Of a DNA stretch of 60,657 nt, positions 52,945-60,657 are shown one piece after another (the first letter of the stretch is position 1; each line of letters opens with the position of its first letter). The stretch spans positions 1 to 60,657 of the forward strand of contig JACJYT010000013.1 of assembly GCA_020635975.1 (NCBI GenBank). Reading direction: 5' to 3'. Below the pieces are notes generated by a model that was not told where the DNA came from, did no database searches, and was given only the letters and a program-made list of their open reading frames with translations. Source of the stretch: Chitinophagales bacterium. GTDB taxonomy: Bacteria > Bacteroidota > Bacteroidia > Chitinophagales > UBA8649. The position numbers and the translations under genes were made by a program.

Positions 52945-55900
52945 TTATCTAATCAATGTCAAATTGCCAGTTTTTGTTTCTGTTTTTCCATCTGTGTATT
53001 CAATTTCTGCAACAAAAGAATAAACGCCGATTTCTTGCTTTTTCCCTTTGTATTCTCCATCCCATCCTCCGTTAGTAGAAATAAGTTCATTTTCAAAAAC
53101 CAATTCTCCCCAACGATTAAAAATTCTCAGTTTTACACTTTTGGCTTCATTACAAATTGCTCTGTACACATTGTTTACTAAATCGCCATTTGGAGAAAAG
53201 GCTGTTGGGAAAGCGCAATAATTAGCTGGATAAAGCAAGCTAATCAATACCTCATCGCTACTTTCGCAGCCATAGCTATTTGTAAAACTAAAGGTATAGC
53301 TTGTATTTTCAGTTGGAGAAGCTATTGGGTTTAAGCAATCTGCACAGGATAAATCAAAACTAGGCGACCAAGAATAAATTCCTTGTTCTGAACCAAAGAT
53401 ACTTGGACTAAGAACAATAGAGCTAGCTGCAAGAATGCTGGTATCCTCTCCGGCATCTACTTCTGTGCTCGTATTTACCAAAATATCTATGGTGCTAGTA
53501 TCTCCGCAAGTTCCGGGTATAAAATAGCTTATGCTGTTTATTCCAAGAGCTAAGCTCGGGTCAAAAATGCCATTAATTGAATCGATGATTCCAAGTCCGC
53601 TCCAAATTCCTCCTGCTTGGACGGCTTGAAGCTGAACATAGGCATCTTCTTCGCAATGTGGACCAGAAGTAAGAATGCTTGCATCTGCTTCGGCTAGGAT
53701 GCTCAGGTCTAGCACTAAAAGGGAATCGCAGCCATTAGCAGCTGCGCCAGGAAAGCTCAAGCTTGCGGTATTATTGCTTGTAGTGTAGGTGTTGCCATCT
53801 AACCAAGTATAGGATCCACAAGCACTTATCTGATCGATTACTGTAATGTTATTGGTGATGGTCAAGTTCAAGCTTAGCACAGAATCACAAGCGTTGGCTG
53901 CACCGTTAGAGAGGATGTAAGTTGCTGTATTGTTGTTGGCTGTGTAGGTGATTCCATCTATCCAAGTAAAACTTTCACAAGCCGTTCTTGTATCGGTAGA
54001 ATAGACTGAATTGGAAATAATTAAATCTAGATATACGATGGAATCGCAGCCAGAGCTAGCACCACCTGGGATGGTAAAACTAGAAGTGTTGTTAGAACTT
54101 GTATAACTAATTCCATCTATCCAAGTCAAAGAATCACAAGCAAATCTAGTATCTGTTGAGCTTGTAGAATTTTGAATAGTTAGATTGAGGCTTACTATAG
54201 AATCGCAGCCAGCTGCTGCGCCACCAACTATGGTGTAACTCGCCGTGTTATTGTTGCTAGTATACGTAAGTCCATCAATCCAAGTCAAAGAATCGCAAGC
54301 AGATCTTATATCTGTTGAACTTACCGCATTTTGAATGCTTAAATTGAGTGTCACAATAGAATCGCAGCCATTTGTTGCTCCTCCTGGGATGGTAAAGCTT
54401 GCCGTGTTGTTGTTCGAACTGTAACTAAGTCCATCAATCCAAGTAAAGGAGCCACACGCTGTTCTGGTATCTATGGAATTTACTGCGTTATAAATAGTCA
54501 GATTTAAGTTTACAATAGAATCGCAGCCACCAACAGAAGCACCTACCATGGTAAAAGTTGCGGTGTTGTTAGAACTCGTGTAGGTGAGTCCGTCTATCCA
54601 AGTGAATGAGCCACAAGCGCTTCGCACATCCGTGCCATTTATTGCTCCATTAAAACTTAAATTTAGCGTTATGATAGAATCGCAAGCATTTGCAGCTCCG
54701 TTCGGGATTGTAAAACTTGCCGTATTGTTATTGCTGGTATAAGTCACACCATCGATCCAAGTAAAGGAACCACAAGCGCTTCTTGTATCGATAGAGTTAA
54801 CACTAGAATTTATGGTCAAGTTTAGGCTAATAATAGAATCGCAACCGCTAGCTGCTCCACCCGGAATGGTATAGCTAGCGGTGTTATTCGAGCTGGTGTA
54901 GGTAAGTCCATCAATCCAAGTATAAGATCCACAAGTTGAAACTAAATCTATGGAGTTTACCGCTGTATTGAAACTTAAATCGAGGTTTATGATAGAATCG
55001 CAGCCACCCGATGCACCACCAACAATGGTGAAGCTAGCTGTATTGTTATTGCTGGTGTAAGTTAGTCCGTCTATCCAAGTAAAGCTACCGCAAGCAGTTC
55101 TAACATCCGTTGAGTAAACGGCATTTTGAATGGTCAAATCTAGGCTGATTATAGAATCACAGCCATTGGCAGCTCCACCAGCTATGGTGAAAGTAGCGCT
55201 GTTGTTAGAACTTGTATATGTAAGTCCATCAATCCAAGTAAAGGAACCACAAGCCGTTCTCGTATCTGTAGAATTTACAGCATTTTGAATGGTCAAATCT
55301 AGGGTGATAATGGAATCGCAGCCATTGGCAGCTCCGCCAGCTATGGTGAAAGTAGCGCTGTTGTTGGAACTTGTATATGTTAGTCCATCAATCCAAGTAA
55401 AAGACCCACAGGCCGTTCTCGAATCTGTAGAATTTACAGCATTTTGAATGGTCAAATCTAGGGTGACAATAGAATCACAGCCATTGGCAGCTCCGCCAGC
55501 TATAGTGAAAGTAGCCCTGTTATTAGAACTTGTATACGTAAGACCGTCTATCCAAGTAAAGCTAGCGCAAGCAGTTCTGGTATCGGTACTTAAGGCATTG
55601 GCATTTACAAGTATGTTTATGCTTTGAGAAGCCCCACAGCCAAGGGTGTAGGTGATGGTATTGCTGGGGTTAGCCAAACTAGGATTAAAAGTTCCAAGAC
55701 TAGCATTAGTTATTCCAGACCCAGACCAAGTTCCACCGCTTTGCACAGCGCTCAAGTTAGTTGCAGCCTCGTTCTGACAAAAAGGACCAGCAGGATTTAT
55801 GCTGGCATCGCAAAGTATATCACAAGGACTTACGGTGTCAATATCGAAAATAGTATATACTGTACCAGCATTATCAATTACTTGAATAGAATCAGCTCCT

Positions 55901-58170
55901 ACTGGAGGTGTTACTGTAGAACCTGCGCCAAAACCAACCCAAGCATAATTATTTTGCCACACGCCTCCGATACAATTTCCGAAAACAACAACCCCCGTAC
56001 ATACTTGTCCGGTATAGGCCCAACTCGACCACGAGAAAGGGGCAGTTCCTCCTGAAACACTTAGATCTCCGTTAGTTTCGGCACAAACCGATAAGGCACT
56101 ACAATCATTAATAGTAATTTCGGTAGTATCTGAGCCACAAGCAAGAGTATATACTACATTAAAAACACCCTGACCAGCAATAGCGGGGTCAAATAGCCCA
56201 GTGCTAGTATTTACGATTCCTGGTCCACTCCAAAGCCCGCCAGGAGTAGAAGAAGTAAGTGTGAATGCTGGATCGCCAAGACATAAATCTTCTACTGGAC
56301 AAATAGTTGGGTCGCAGCAAATACTAGCGATTTGAGCGCAGGCAGCAACATCAAAAGATTCAACATAACCTTGTCGAACATTGGAGCTAGAGCTTCCAGT
56401 TGAACCTGCGGCTATAATGTTTCCGTTGGAAGTTAATTCCACATCATAAACATTAAAGTTGATGCTAGTATTATAAATGGCAAGTTGGTTTAGGTTTTGG
56501 TCGTATTTAATAACACTATTCACCGAACCTACATAAATATTGCCGCAATCATCAATAACAATACCGCTATTTCCTACATTGTTTCCCCCAAAGCCAGTAT
56601 TCCAATCGCCATTAGGAATGTTAGCGGTGGCAACGATACTTGCGTCGCTAAATTTTCTTTTTTGCAGTTGATTAGCTCGATTTACAAATACATAATCATC
56701 GTAATAGGCTATTGCTTCGATACCAGTGTTGTTTACTCGCCAATTTTCACATTTATAGCCCAAGGTAGTGCCCGAATTAGCACTAAGTAAGGTAGAATTT
56801 GGTCCGCACAAACTGAAGTTTTGATTGATGTAACCGAGCTGTTTATGTGTCATGTAATAATAATTTCCATTTCCACATGCGGTAATAGAGCGAACTTCCT
56901 CTATACCCGCTAGCGAACTATTGTTTGGTACTTCTACACTAGCGGTAATATTACCAGTAGCTAAATTCATGTCGTAGATGTAGGGAAGAGGAGGTAAAGT
57001 TCCCCCTGTACCTGCAATGATTAATTTGCTTTGATCACAATTAAACTCGATGTTCCAAAATTCCATGCTAGAAAAGAAACCACCAGGACTGTTATTGTTC
57101 CAAAGAACCGCACCTGCAGGACTAATTTTCTGAATTTTGGCTGTAGAGCCTAAGGTTAGGTAGGAATTTCCTAAATCGTCTGTAGCAAAAGTTCCAAGCC
57201 AATCGGTAGTGTCATAGGGTGTGTTGTAGGTCCACACTAAAGACCCCGCGGCATTATATTTGTTGAGCACCATAGGCATAATTCCGCCAATAGTATAGGT
57301 GTTACCGGAAGCATCGGTTTCACATTCCCAAACACAATCCCAAGCTAAATTATAGGCTGGAGTTTGTATCCAAGGGTCAATGATAATTTTTTTGTTGGGA
57401 TTGAAATTCCCAAGTTCAAAGCTTATCCGATTGTTTTGGTACTTGTAGGCAGATGAAATGATATGCTCTTTATCGTCTTCATAAAAGCTAAATGGGGCGT
57501 GATCTATAATTTCTCCAAAGAGAGAGGGTGTGTGAAGACTTCCGTCATCTAATAATTTTGAAGTTCTAGAATAGCTTAATTGAATATCGTCTGGATTTGC
57601 TCCGGGGTGCAGAATGATGTTGTATTTTAAGCCTATGTTTTCGTGAAAGATATATTCTATATCTATATTTGGGTAGATATTTTTATAGGTCAACTTTTGG
57701 TAGGAGGGAATTTGATTTACATCTTTAATTTTTCCATTACTTTGATAAAAGGAATAGCTGTGGTAATAGTTGTTAGGCAACTCGGCTATAATTTCTAGAT
57801 TGGGACTGGCATTTATCCAAATGCTTTGAAGCAGGTCATTCACTATATCTAGTCGTTGTCCTTTTCGTTCAAAGGCTTCAAATTCTTCTTTGGTAAAGCC
57901 TTGAGTTTTTCTGTTTTTTCGCCAATCTTTTTCTTCCTGAGATTTTAGCACTTTATTCTTTTGTACATATTTGAATGAAACTCCCGTTTTGGTGAAGTAA
58001 TAGAATTCCGATCCTCCATCAAAGGCAAAGAGGATGGGATCTAGTTGCTCCTCTTGAAATTGCCCTTGGTTTTCAATGAAACATTTTTGGGCTTTATTTT
58101 GCATAATCCATGCATTTTGGGCTAGCAAAAAAGAAGGGAGAAGAAGTAGAAAGAGTAAGTTTTTTTTCAT
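52945..58170 (-). CDS. Giant repeat surface protein with T9SS type B sorting domain
   Basis: About 1741 residues from the ATG at 58170, directly followed by a signal peptide (LLFLLLLPSFLLAQ); a frame extension to 58302 lacks a signal and is rejected. Order: an N-terminal SBBP-associated domain (ENQGQ motif, FYYFTKTGVSF), a propeller-like region with NGNIIAAGSTG-type strands, Ig-like segments (PICPVEDLCLGD and GGLWSGPG), twelve 53-residue repeats encoded by about 53690-55597, another Ig-like segment, and a C-terminal gliding-motility-type domain (FPTAFSPNGD, RIFNRWGELVFEN, GWDGEYKG). It would be exported by T9SS. Each repeat has two cysteines. Likely an adhesin or surface-layer protein. Confidence 0.88.
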   Translation of the reverse strand: MKKNLLFLLLLPSFLLAQNAWIMQNKAQKCFIENQGQFQEEQLDPILFAFDGGSEFYYFTKTGVSFKYVQKNKVLKSQEEKDWRKNRKTQGFTKEEFEAFERKGQRLDIVNDLLQSIWINASPNLEIIAELPNNYYHSYSFYQSNGKIKDVNQIPSYQKLTYKNIYPNIDIEYIFHENIGLKYNIILHPGANPDDIQLSYSRTSKLLDDGSLHTPSLFGEIIDHAPFSFYEDDKEHIISSAYKYQNNRISFELGNFNPNKKIIIDPWIQTPAYNLAWDCVWECETDASGNTYTIGGIMPMVLNKYNAAGSLVWTYNTPYDTTDWLGTFATDDLGNSYLTLGSTAKIQKISPAGAVLWNNNSPGGFFSSMEFWNIEFNCDQSKLIIAGTGGTLPPLPYIYDMNLATGNITASVEVPNNSSLAGIEEVRSITACGNGNYYYMTHKQLGYINQNFSLCGPNSTLLSANSGTTLGYKCENWRVNNTGIEAIAYYDDYVFVNRANQLQKRKFSDASIVATANIPNGDWNTGFGGNNVGNSGIVIDDCGNIYVGSVNSVIKYDQNLNQLAIYNTSINFNVYDVELTSNGNIIAAGSTGSSSSNVRQGYVESFDVAACAQIASICCDPTICPVEDLCLGDPAFTLTSSTPGGLWSGPGIVNTSTGLFDPAIAGQGVFNVVYTLACGSDTTEITINDCSALSVCAETNGDLSVSGGTAPFSWSSWAYTGQVCTGVVVFGNCIGGVWQNNYAWVGFGAGSTVTPPVGADSIQVIDNAGTVYTIFDIDTVSPCDILCDASINPAGPFCQNEAATNLSAVQSGGTWSGSGITNASLGTFNPSLANPSNTITYTLGCGASQSINILVNANALSTDTRTACASFTWIDGLTYTSSNNRATFTIAGGAANGCDSIVTLDLTIQNAVNSTDSRTACGSFTWIDGLTYTSSNNSATFTIAGGAANGCDSIITLDLTIQNAVNSTDTRTACGSFTWIDGLTYTSSNNSATFTIAGGAANGCDSIISLDLTIQNAVYSTDVRTACGSFTWIDGLTYTSNNNTASFTIVGGASGGCDSIINLDLSFNTAVNSIDLVSTCGSYTWIDGLTYTSSNNTASYTIPGGAASGCDSIISLNLTINSSVNSIDTRSACGSFTWIDGVTYTSNNNTASFTIPNGAANACDSIITLNLSFNGAINGTDVRSACGSFTWIDGLTYTSSNNTATFTMVGASVGGCDSIVNLNLTIYNAVNSIDTRTACGSFTWIDGLSYSSNNNTASFTIPGGATNGCDSIVTLNLSIQNAVSSTDIRSACDSLTWIDGLTYTSNNNTASYTIVGGAAAGCDSIVSLNLTIQNSTSSTDTRFACDSLTWIDGISYTSSNNTSSFTIPGGASSGCDSIVYLDLIISNSVYSTDTRTACESFTWIDGITYTANNNTATYILSNGAANACDSVLSLNLTITNNITVIDQISACGSYTWLDGNTYTTSNNTASLSFPGAAANGCDSLLVLDLSILAEADASILTSGPHCEEDAYVQLQAVQAGGIWSGLGIIDSINGIFDPSLALGINSISYFIPGTCGDTSTIDILVNTSTEVDAGEDTSILAASSIVLSPSIFGSEQGIYSWSPSFDLSCADCLNPIASPTENTSYTFSFTNSYGCESSDEVLISLLYPANYCAFPTAFSPNGDLVNNVYRAICNEAKSVKLRIFNRWGELVFENELISTNGGWDGEYKGKKQEIGVYSFVAEIEYTDGKTETKTGNLTLIR
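53690..55597 (-). repeat. Twelve tandem 159-bp (53-residue) coding repeats
   Basis: The unit is TxACGSFTWIDGLTYTSxNN-like, then a GGAANGCDSI segment and an LxLTI end, repeated twelve times without gaps. Copies 1 to 3 are nearly identical, others diverge at 10-30 percent of residues. Cys 8 and Cys 38 of each unit are conserved and could pair. The order suggests expansion from the N-terminal side of the array. Confidence 0.85.
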
Positions 58171-58584
58171 GTAAGGTGTTCTTATTAGTCTTGCACTTGA
58201 AGATAAGCAATAAATTAAATTAAGAAGAGAGAAAATAATGGGGGAGAAGATTTTTTGAGAGGGTGGTGATGGTGTTTTGATTAAGAAGTAATATGGGTAC
58301 AAGTTGCTAACAGTTAGTATCGAATGCTAACAGTTAGTATCAATTACTAACCGTTAGTAAGGACTATGGCCCCGAATTTAAAGGGGTTTTCGTTATCGAA
58401 CTTGATTTTAATTTGATTTTTGAACTAGAATCTACCTTAAGTTAAAGATTTGAATTGGCTAGCTTTTTCATTATTCATCTTGAGTTTCTTTCCTTCTTTG
58501 AGGGAAAAGTTGCAAGCTAGTCTTTTGGTATAAATTCATCAAAGTTTTGAACTTTATTCTTAAGGCCTTTGGAGAAAGTTCACT
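58171..58584. other. Intergenic region with triple palindrome
   Basis: A 414-bp region between the giant surface protein and the small membrane protein. It contains the repeat at 58307-58357; no gene is visible elsewhere. Confidence 0.5.
58307..58357. promoter_or_regulatory. Three CTAACnGTTAG palindromes at 20-bp spacing
   Basis: CTAACAGTTAG at 58307-58317 and 58327-58337, and CTAACCGTTAG at 58347-58357. Each is an 11-bp palindrome with a free centre base, repeated at exactly two helical turns. They lie 137-187 bp upstream of the surface-protein ATG, as expected for cooperative regulator binding. Confidence 0.6.
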
Positions 58585-58926
58585 TCAAATAACATCAATC
58601 ACTTTTTCGAGGAAATAGTGAAGCAGGGCAACAAAAGAAGTGATTGCTAGTAGGCTTACAAAACGAAAGAATATTGCTTTTCCATTGTTTTGAAGTTTTG
58701 TTTTAAGGAAGAATACATCGAATAGGATAAATAACAAGGTAATAAGGCCTCCTATTAGCGCAGCCATATGTACCAAAGCGTATTGGTGGATCCAATTATA
58801 AATTTCCATTAGACTATTAGTAGCTACTAGCTTCGGACCCAGGAGCATGCGCACATAAGCAAAAGCCAAGCAGCAGGCGACTAAAGCCCATAAGCAATAG
58901 CTAAGAATTTGACGGATTAGCTTCAT
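58585..58926 (-). CDS. Small three-helix membrane protein
   Basis: 113 residues with hydrophobic segments at about 7-27, 49-71 and 84-105. No recognised family. It starts at an ATG 33 bp after the epimerase gene ends on the same strand, so the two may be co-transcribed. No function assigned. Confidence 0.6.
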   Translation of the reverse strand: MKLIRQILSYCLWALVACCLAFAYVRMLLGPKLVATNSLMEIYNWIHQYALVHMAALIGGLITLLFILFDVFFLKTKLQNNGKAIFFRFVSLLAITSFVALLHYFLEKVIDVI

Positions 58927-58959
58927 GTTATAAAATTAATCATTTATACGACCAAGAGT

Positions 58960-59886
58960 TTATTCAGCTTCATTTAAGATGCTAGTTATTCCCTCTTTAT
59001 AGCTGGTTATTTTAAAATTAGGGAAATGTTGCTTGAATTTATCAGAGCTAAATATGTTGTCGACTTGATATCGTGGTAAAAGTTCCTGTAATTCTTTGGC
59101 TTGGTGATTGAAGAGGCCAGCTATCTTAAATGCAAACATTTTAATAACAGAATAATCGAACTCTTTCCCATAAATTTCAGCACAAAGAGCAATTAATTCT
59201 TTGTAGCTGAGTCGGTGGTCATCGCAAGGTAGGTGCCAAGTTTGTTGGTAGGCAGTTGCGGTGTTGCCAATTAAGGCCATTGCGCGACTTGCATCTGGCG
59301 TATAAATCAAGCTTCTTTTGGTAGAATCGCTTATGGGTACCTTTAATTTTTTGCCGTGTTTTATCTTGTCGAAAATCAAGGAATTGGTAATGCTTTGTGT
59401 TTTTCCAGGTCCGTAAAACTCGGGAGCTCTGCAAATTAGAGCTTCGATAGTTTGCTTATGGATTTCCTCGAGTAAGATTTCCGCCATTTTTGCTCTTACC
59501 ATCGATTTTCTTCCTGTGGGAACAAAAGCACTTTCTTCAGTTTGCACTTCGTTAGTTTTTGCATACATATAGGTATTGTCAAAAAACACAAGTTTGCATT
59601 GATGCTTTTTACAGGCGGCAATCACGTTTTTCATGATGGGTATAAATTGTTCTTCCCATAATGGTGTATTCATGGGTAAGCCTACGGTCAAGTAGGCTAT
59701 CTCACTTCCTTCTACTGCTTTGTCTGTTGCTTGACTATCTAACAAGTTGGCAGAAAAGACCTGGTCTGTTTCGTTTATTTGTTTCGGATTTCTACTCACT
59801 AAACGAATATCTTTTGTGAAGTTCTTATGTAATTCTTTGGCTAATTCTGCCGCAATTTGTCCGTTTGCTCCTAGTATTGTTTGCAT
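58960..59886 (-). CDS. NAD-dependent epimerase/NmrA-like reductase
   Basis: About 308 residues from the ATG at 59886, which puts the nucleotide-binding motif ILGANGQIAAEL at the very N-terminus as usual; an ATG at 59916 would add ten residues. Family features include IRLVSRNPKQIN, FFDNTYMYA, RAKMAEILLEE and CRAPEFYGPGKTQSITNSL. Most likely an extended SDR acting on a nucleotide sugar or small metabolite. It may form an operon with the small membrane protein. Confidence 0.82.
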   Translation of the reverse strand: MQTILGANGQIAAELAKELHKNFTKDIRLVSRNPKQINETDQVFSANLLDSQATDKAVEGSEIAYLTVGLPMNTPLWEEQFIPIMKNVIAACKKHQCKLVFFDNTYMYAKTNEVQTEESAFVPTGRKSMVRAKMAEILLEEIHKQTIEALICRAPEFYGPGKTQSITNSLIFDKIKHGKKLKVPISDSTKRSLIYTPDASRAMALIGNTATAYQQTWHLPCDDHRLSYKELIALCAEIYGKEFDYSVIKMFAFKIAGLFNHQAKELQELLPRYQVDNIFSSDKFKQHFPNFKITSYKEGITSILNEAE

Positions 59887-60049
59887 GGATAGTACATTTT
59901 TATTCCAAGTAAGCATTTAAAGCTTGAAAACTGTATTTATAGTTAGAGAATGAATATAGGGATTTCTTAAGATGTTTTTTGAGAAAGGGTAGAAGTTATG
60001 GGGGGCTAGGTATTGTTAGCATTCCTTCATTAGTTCATCCTTCGTCCCT

Positions 60050-60655
60050 CTATGCCTTATACCCATTTTTGTAGCTAGTTATAATTGCTTTTTCCATACA
60101 GTGAAACGGATATGCTCGTTCGGGAAAACTGACATTTCCACGTATGTAATACTTTCGTTTCTCATAAAAATCAATCACTCTTCTATTTTGACTATAAGCA
60201 TCTAATCTTATCGAAGGATAGTTGTTTTCTTTTGCGAACTCCTCGGCAAAATCCATCAATTTTTTTGCGTAGCCTTTTCCTTGATATTTTAAGTCAATCA
60301 CTAATCTGTGAATGACTAATACTTTTGAGTTGTCAAATTCCCAATTTATCGTTTTATATTCGGCTTCTTGCTCTTCGCTTATGTTAATTGCACCAATTAT
60401 TTCTTCGTTGCTTCTGAGCACGAAAAGGACAGCTTTTTTTAAATCGTTTTCGATTATGGAGCGAGTTGGATAATTGTCGGTCCATTGGCAGATTCCATTT
60501 TTCTCTAATTCATTTTTGCCGTTCAAGTAGATTTGGAAAAGTTCGTTTAAATCTGATAATGTTCCTTTTTCAATTTTTAGCTGTTCTTTTTTTGTTCGCT
60601 CTGTTTCGGTGTCGTAAATCAGTAATCCTTGATTTTCGGCATCAAGTTGTTCGAT
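60050..60655 (-). CDS. GNAT-family N-acetyltransferase (5'-partial)
   Basis: The frame is open to the right edge, so the true start lies outside; the first plausible in-window start would be a TTG at 60526, but residues upstream (KIEKGTLSDLNELFQIYL) already look like a GNAT N-terminus. The acetyl-CoA-binding motif A is VIDLKYQGKGYAKKLMDFAEEFA, followed by IRLDAYSQNRRVIDFYEKRKYY. About 28 further residues precede the GNAT start, so a longer N-terminal domain is possible. Substrate unknown. Confidence 0.85.
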   Translation of the reverse strand: MEQLDAENQGLLIYDTETERTKKEQLKIEKGTLSDLNELFQIYLNGKNELEKNGICQWTDNYPTRSIIENDLKKAVLFVLRSNEEIIGAINISEEQEAEYKTINWEFDNSKVLVIHRLVIDLKYQGKGYAKKLMDFAEEFAKENNYPSIRLDAYSQNRRVIDFYEKRKYYIRGNVSFPERAYPFHCMEKAIITSYKNGYKA

Positions 60656-60657
60656 TA

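Noticed and set aside
55624..56055. 143-codon plus-strand frame opposite the giant surface gene
   Set aside because: Antisense shadow of a clearly coding strand.
58307..58357. CRISPR-like short repeat array
   Set aside because: Repeats are 11-bp palindromes with 9-bp gaps, far too short, and no cas genes are present.

Overview
The window looks like chromosomal DNA of a Bacteroidota bacterium, probably a T9SS-bearing flavobacterium-like lineage. The evidence is: three secreted proteins with type IX secretion C-terminal domains (two type A, one gliding-motility type B), TonB-dependent receptors, many SPII lipoproteins, AT-rich DNA, and promoter elements of the Bacteroidota TAnnTTTG type upstream of several genes. 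I see no rRNA, tRNA or CRISPR array.

Region 1 (1-9783) reads as accessory DNA. It opens with a co-directional block of five genes: a receiver-domain protein cut by the left edge, a stand-alone HD hydrolase of the RelA/SpoT type, a receiver fused to a RelA/SpoT (p)ppGpp synthetase domain (overlapping the HD gene by 4 nt), a four-helix membrane protein, and a lipoprotein resembling a von Willebrand A domain. I read this as a phosphorelay-controlled alarmone (or alarmone-like toxin) module with a dedicated hydrolase and an envelope arm; it is the best candidate here for an undescribed system. It is followed by structured intergenic DNA with large imperfect inverted repeats, a seven-repeat T9SS secreted protein, a RAYT (REP-associated transposase) flanked by its own inverted REPs, and a tightly coupled pair: an HNH-like protein and a peptidyl-arginine/agmatine deiminase family enzyme.

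Region 2 (10112-21695) is iron and envelope biology: two fatty-acid-hydroxylase (sterol desaturase) family proteins and an SGNH hydrolase around a FecA-like TonB receptor, then a second TonB receptor followed by a complete heme-type ABC importer (binding lipoprotein, permease, ATPase).

Region 3 (21791-36202) is a long, mostly minus-strand run of small proteins: a thioredoxin-like protein, DUF1398, an ABC exporter whose permease is fused to a serine beta-lactamase-like domain, VOC proteins (one frameshifted in a homopolymer), chalcone-isomerase-like, DUF1801, DinB-like and several lipoproteins. Two covarying REP-like hairpins bracket its first part.

Region 4 (36203-39659) holds the glyoxylate bypass operon (malate synthase, isocitrate lyase) behind a 22-bp palindrome and a promoter element almost abutting the start codon. 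Region 5 (39660-52941) is housekeeping: PhnA, a CASTOR/POLLUX-type channel, a TTG-start helical protein, a T9SS beta-propeller, PrmC, a vWA membrane protein, FabG, SucD, an outer-membrane protein, SRPBCC and RibD-like proteins. Region 6 (52945-60657) holds a 1741-residue T9SS type B protein with twelve 53-residue repeats, a triple 11-bp palindrome with exact 20-bp spacing upstream of it, a small membrane protein, an NAD-dependent epimerase and an acetyltransferase cut by the right edge.
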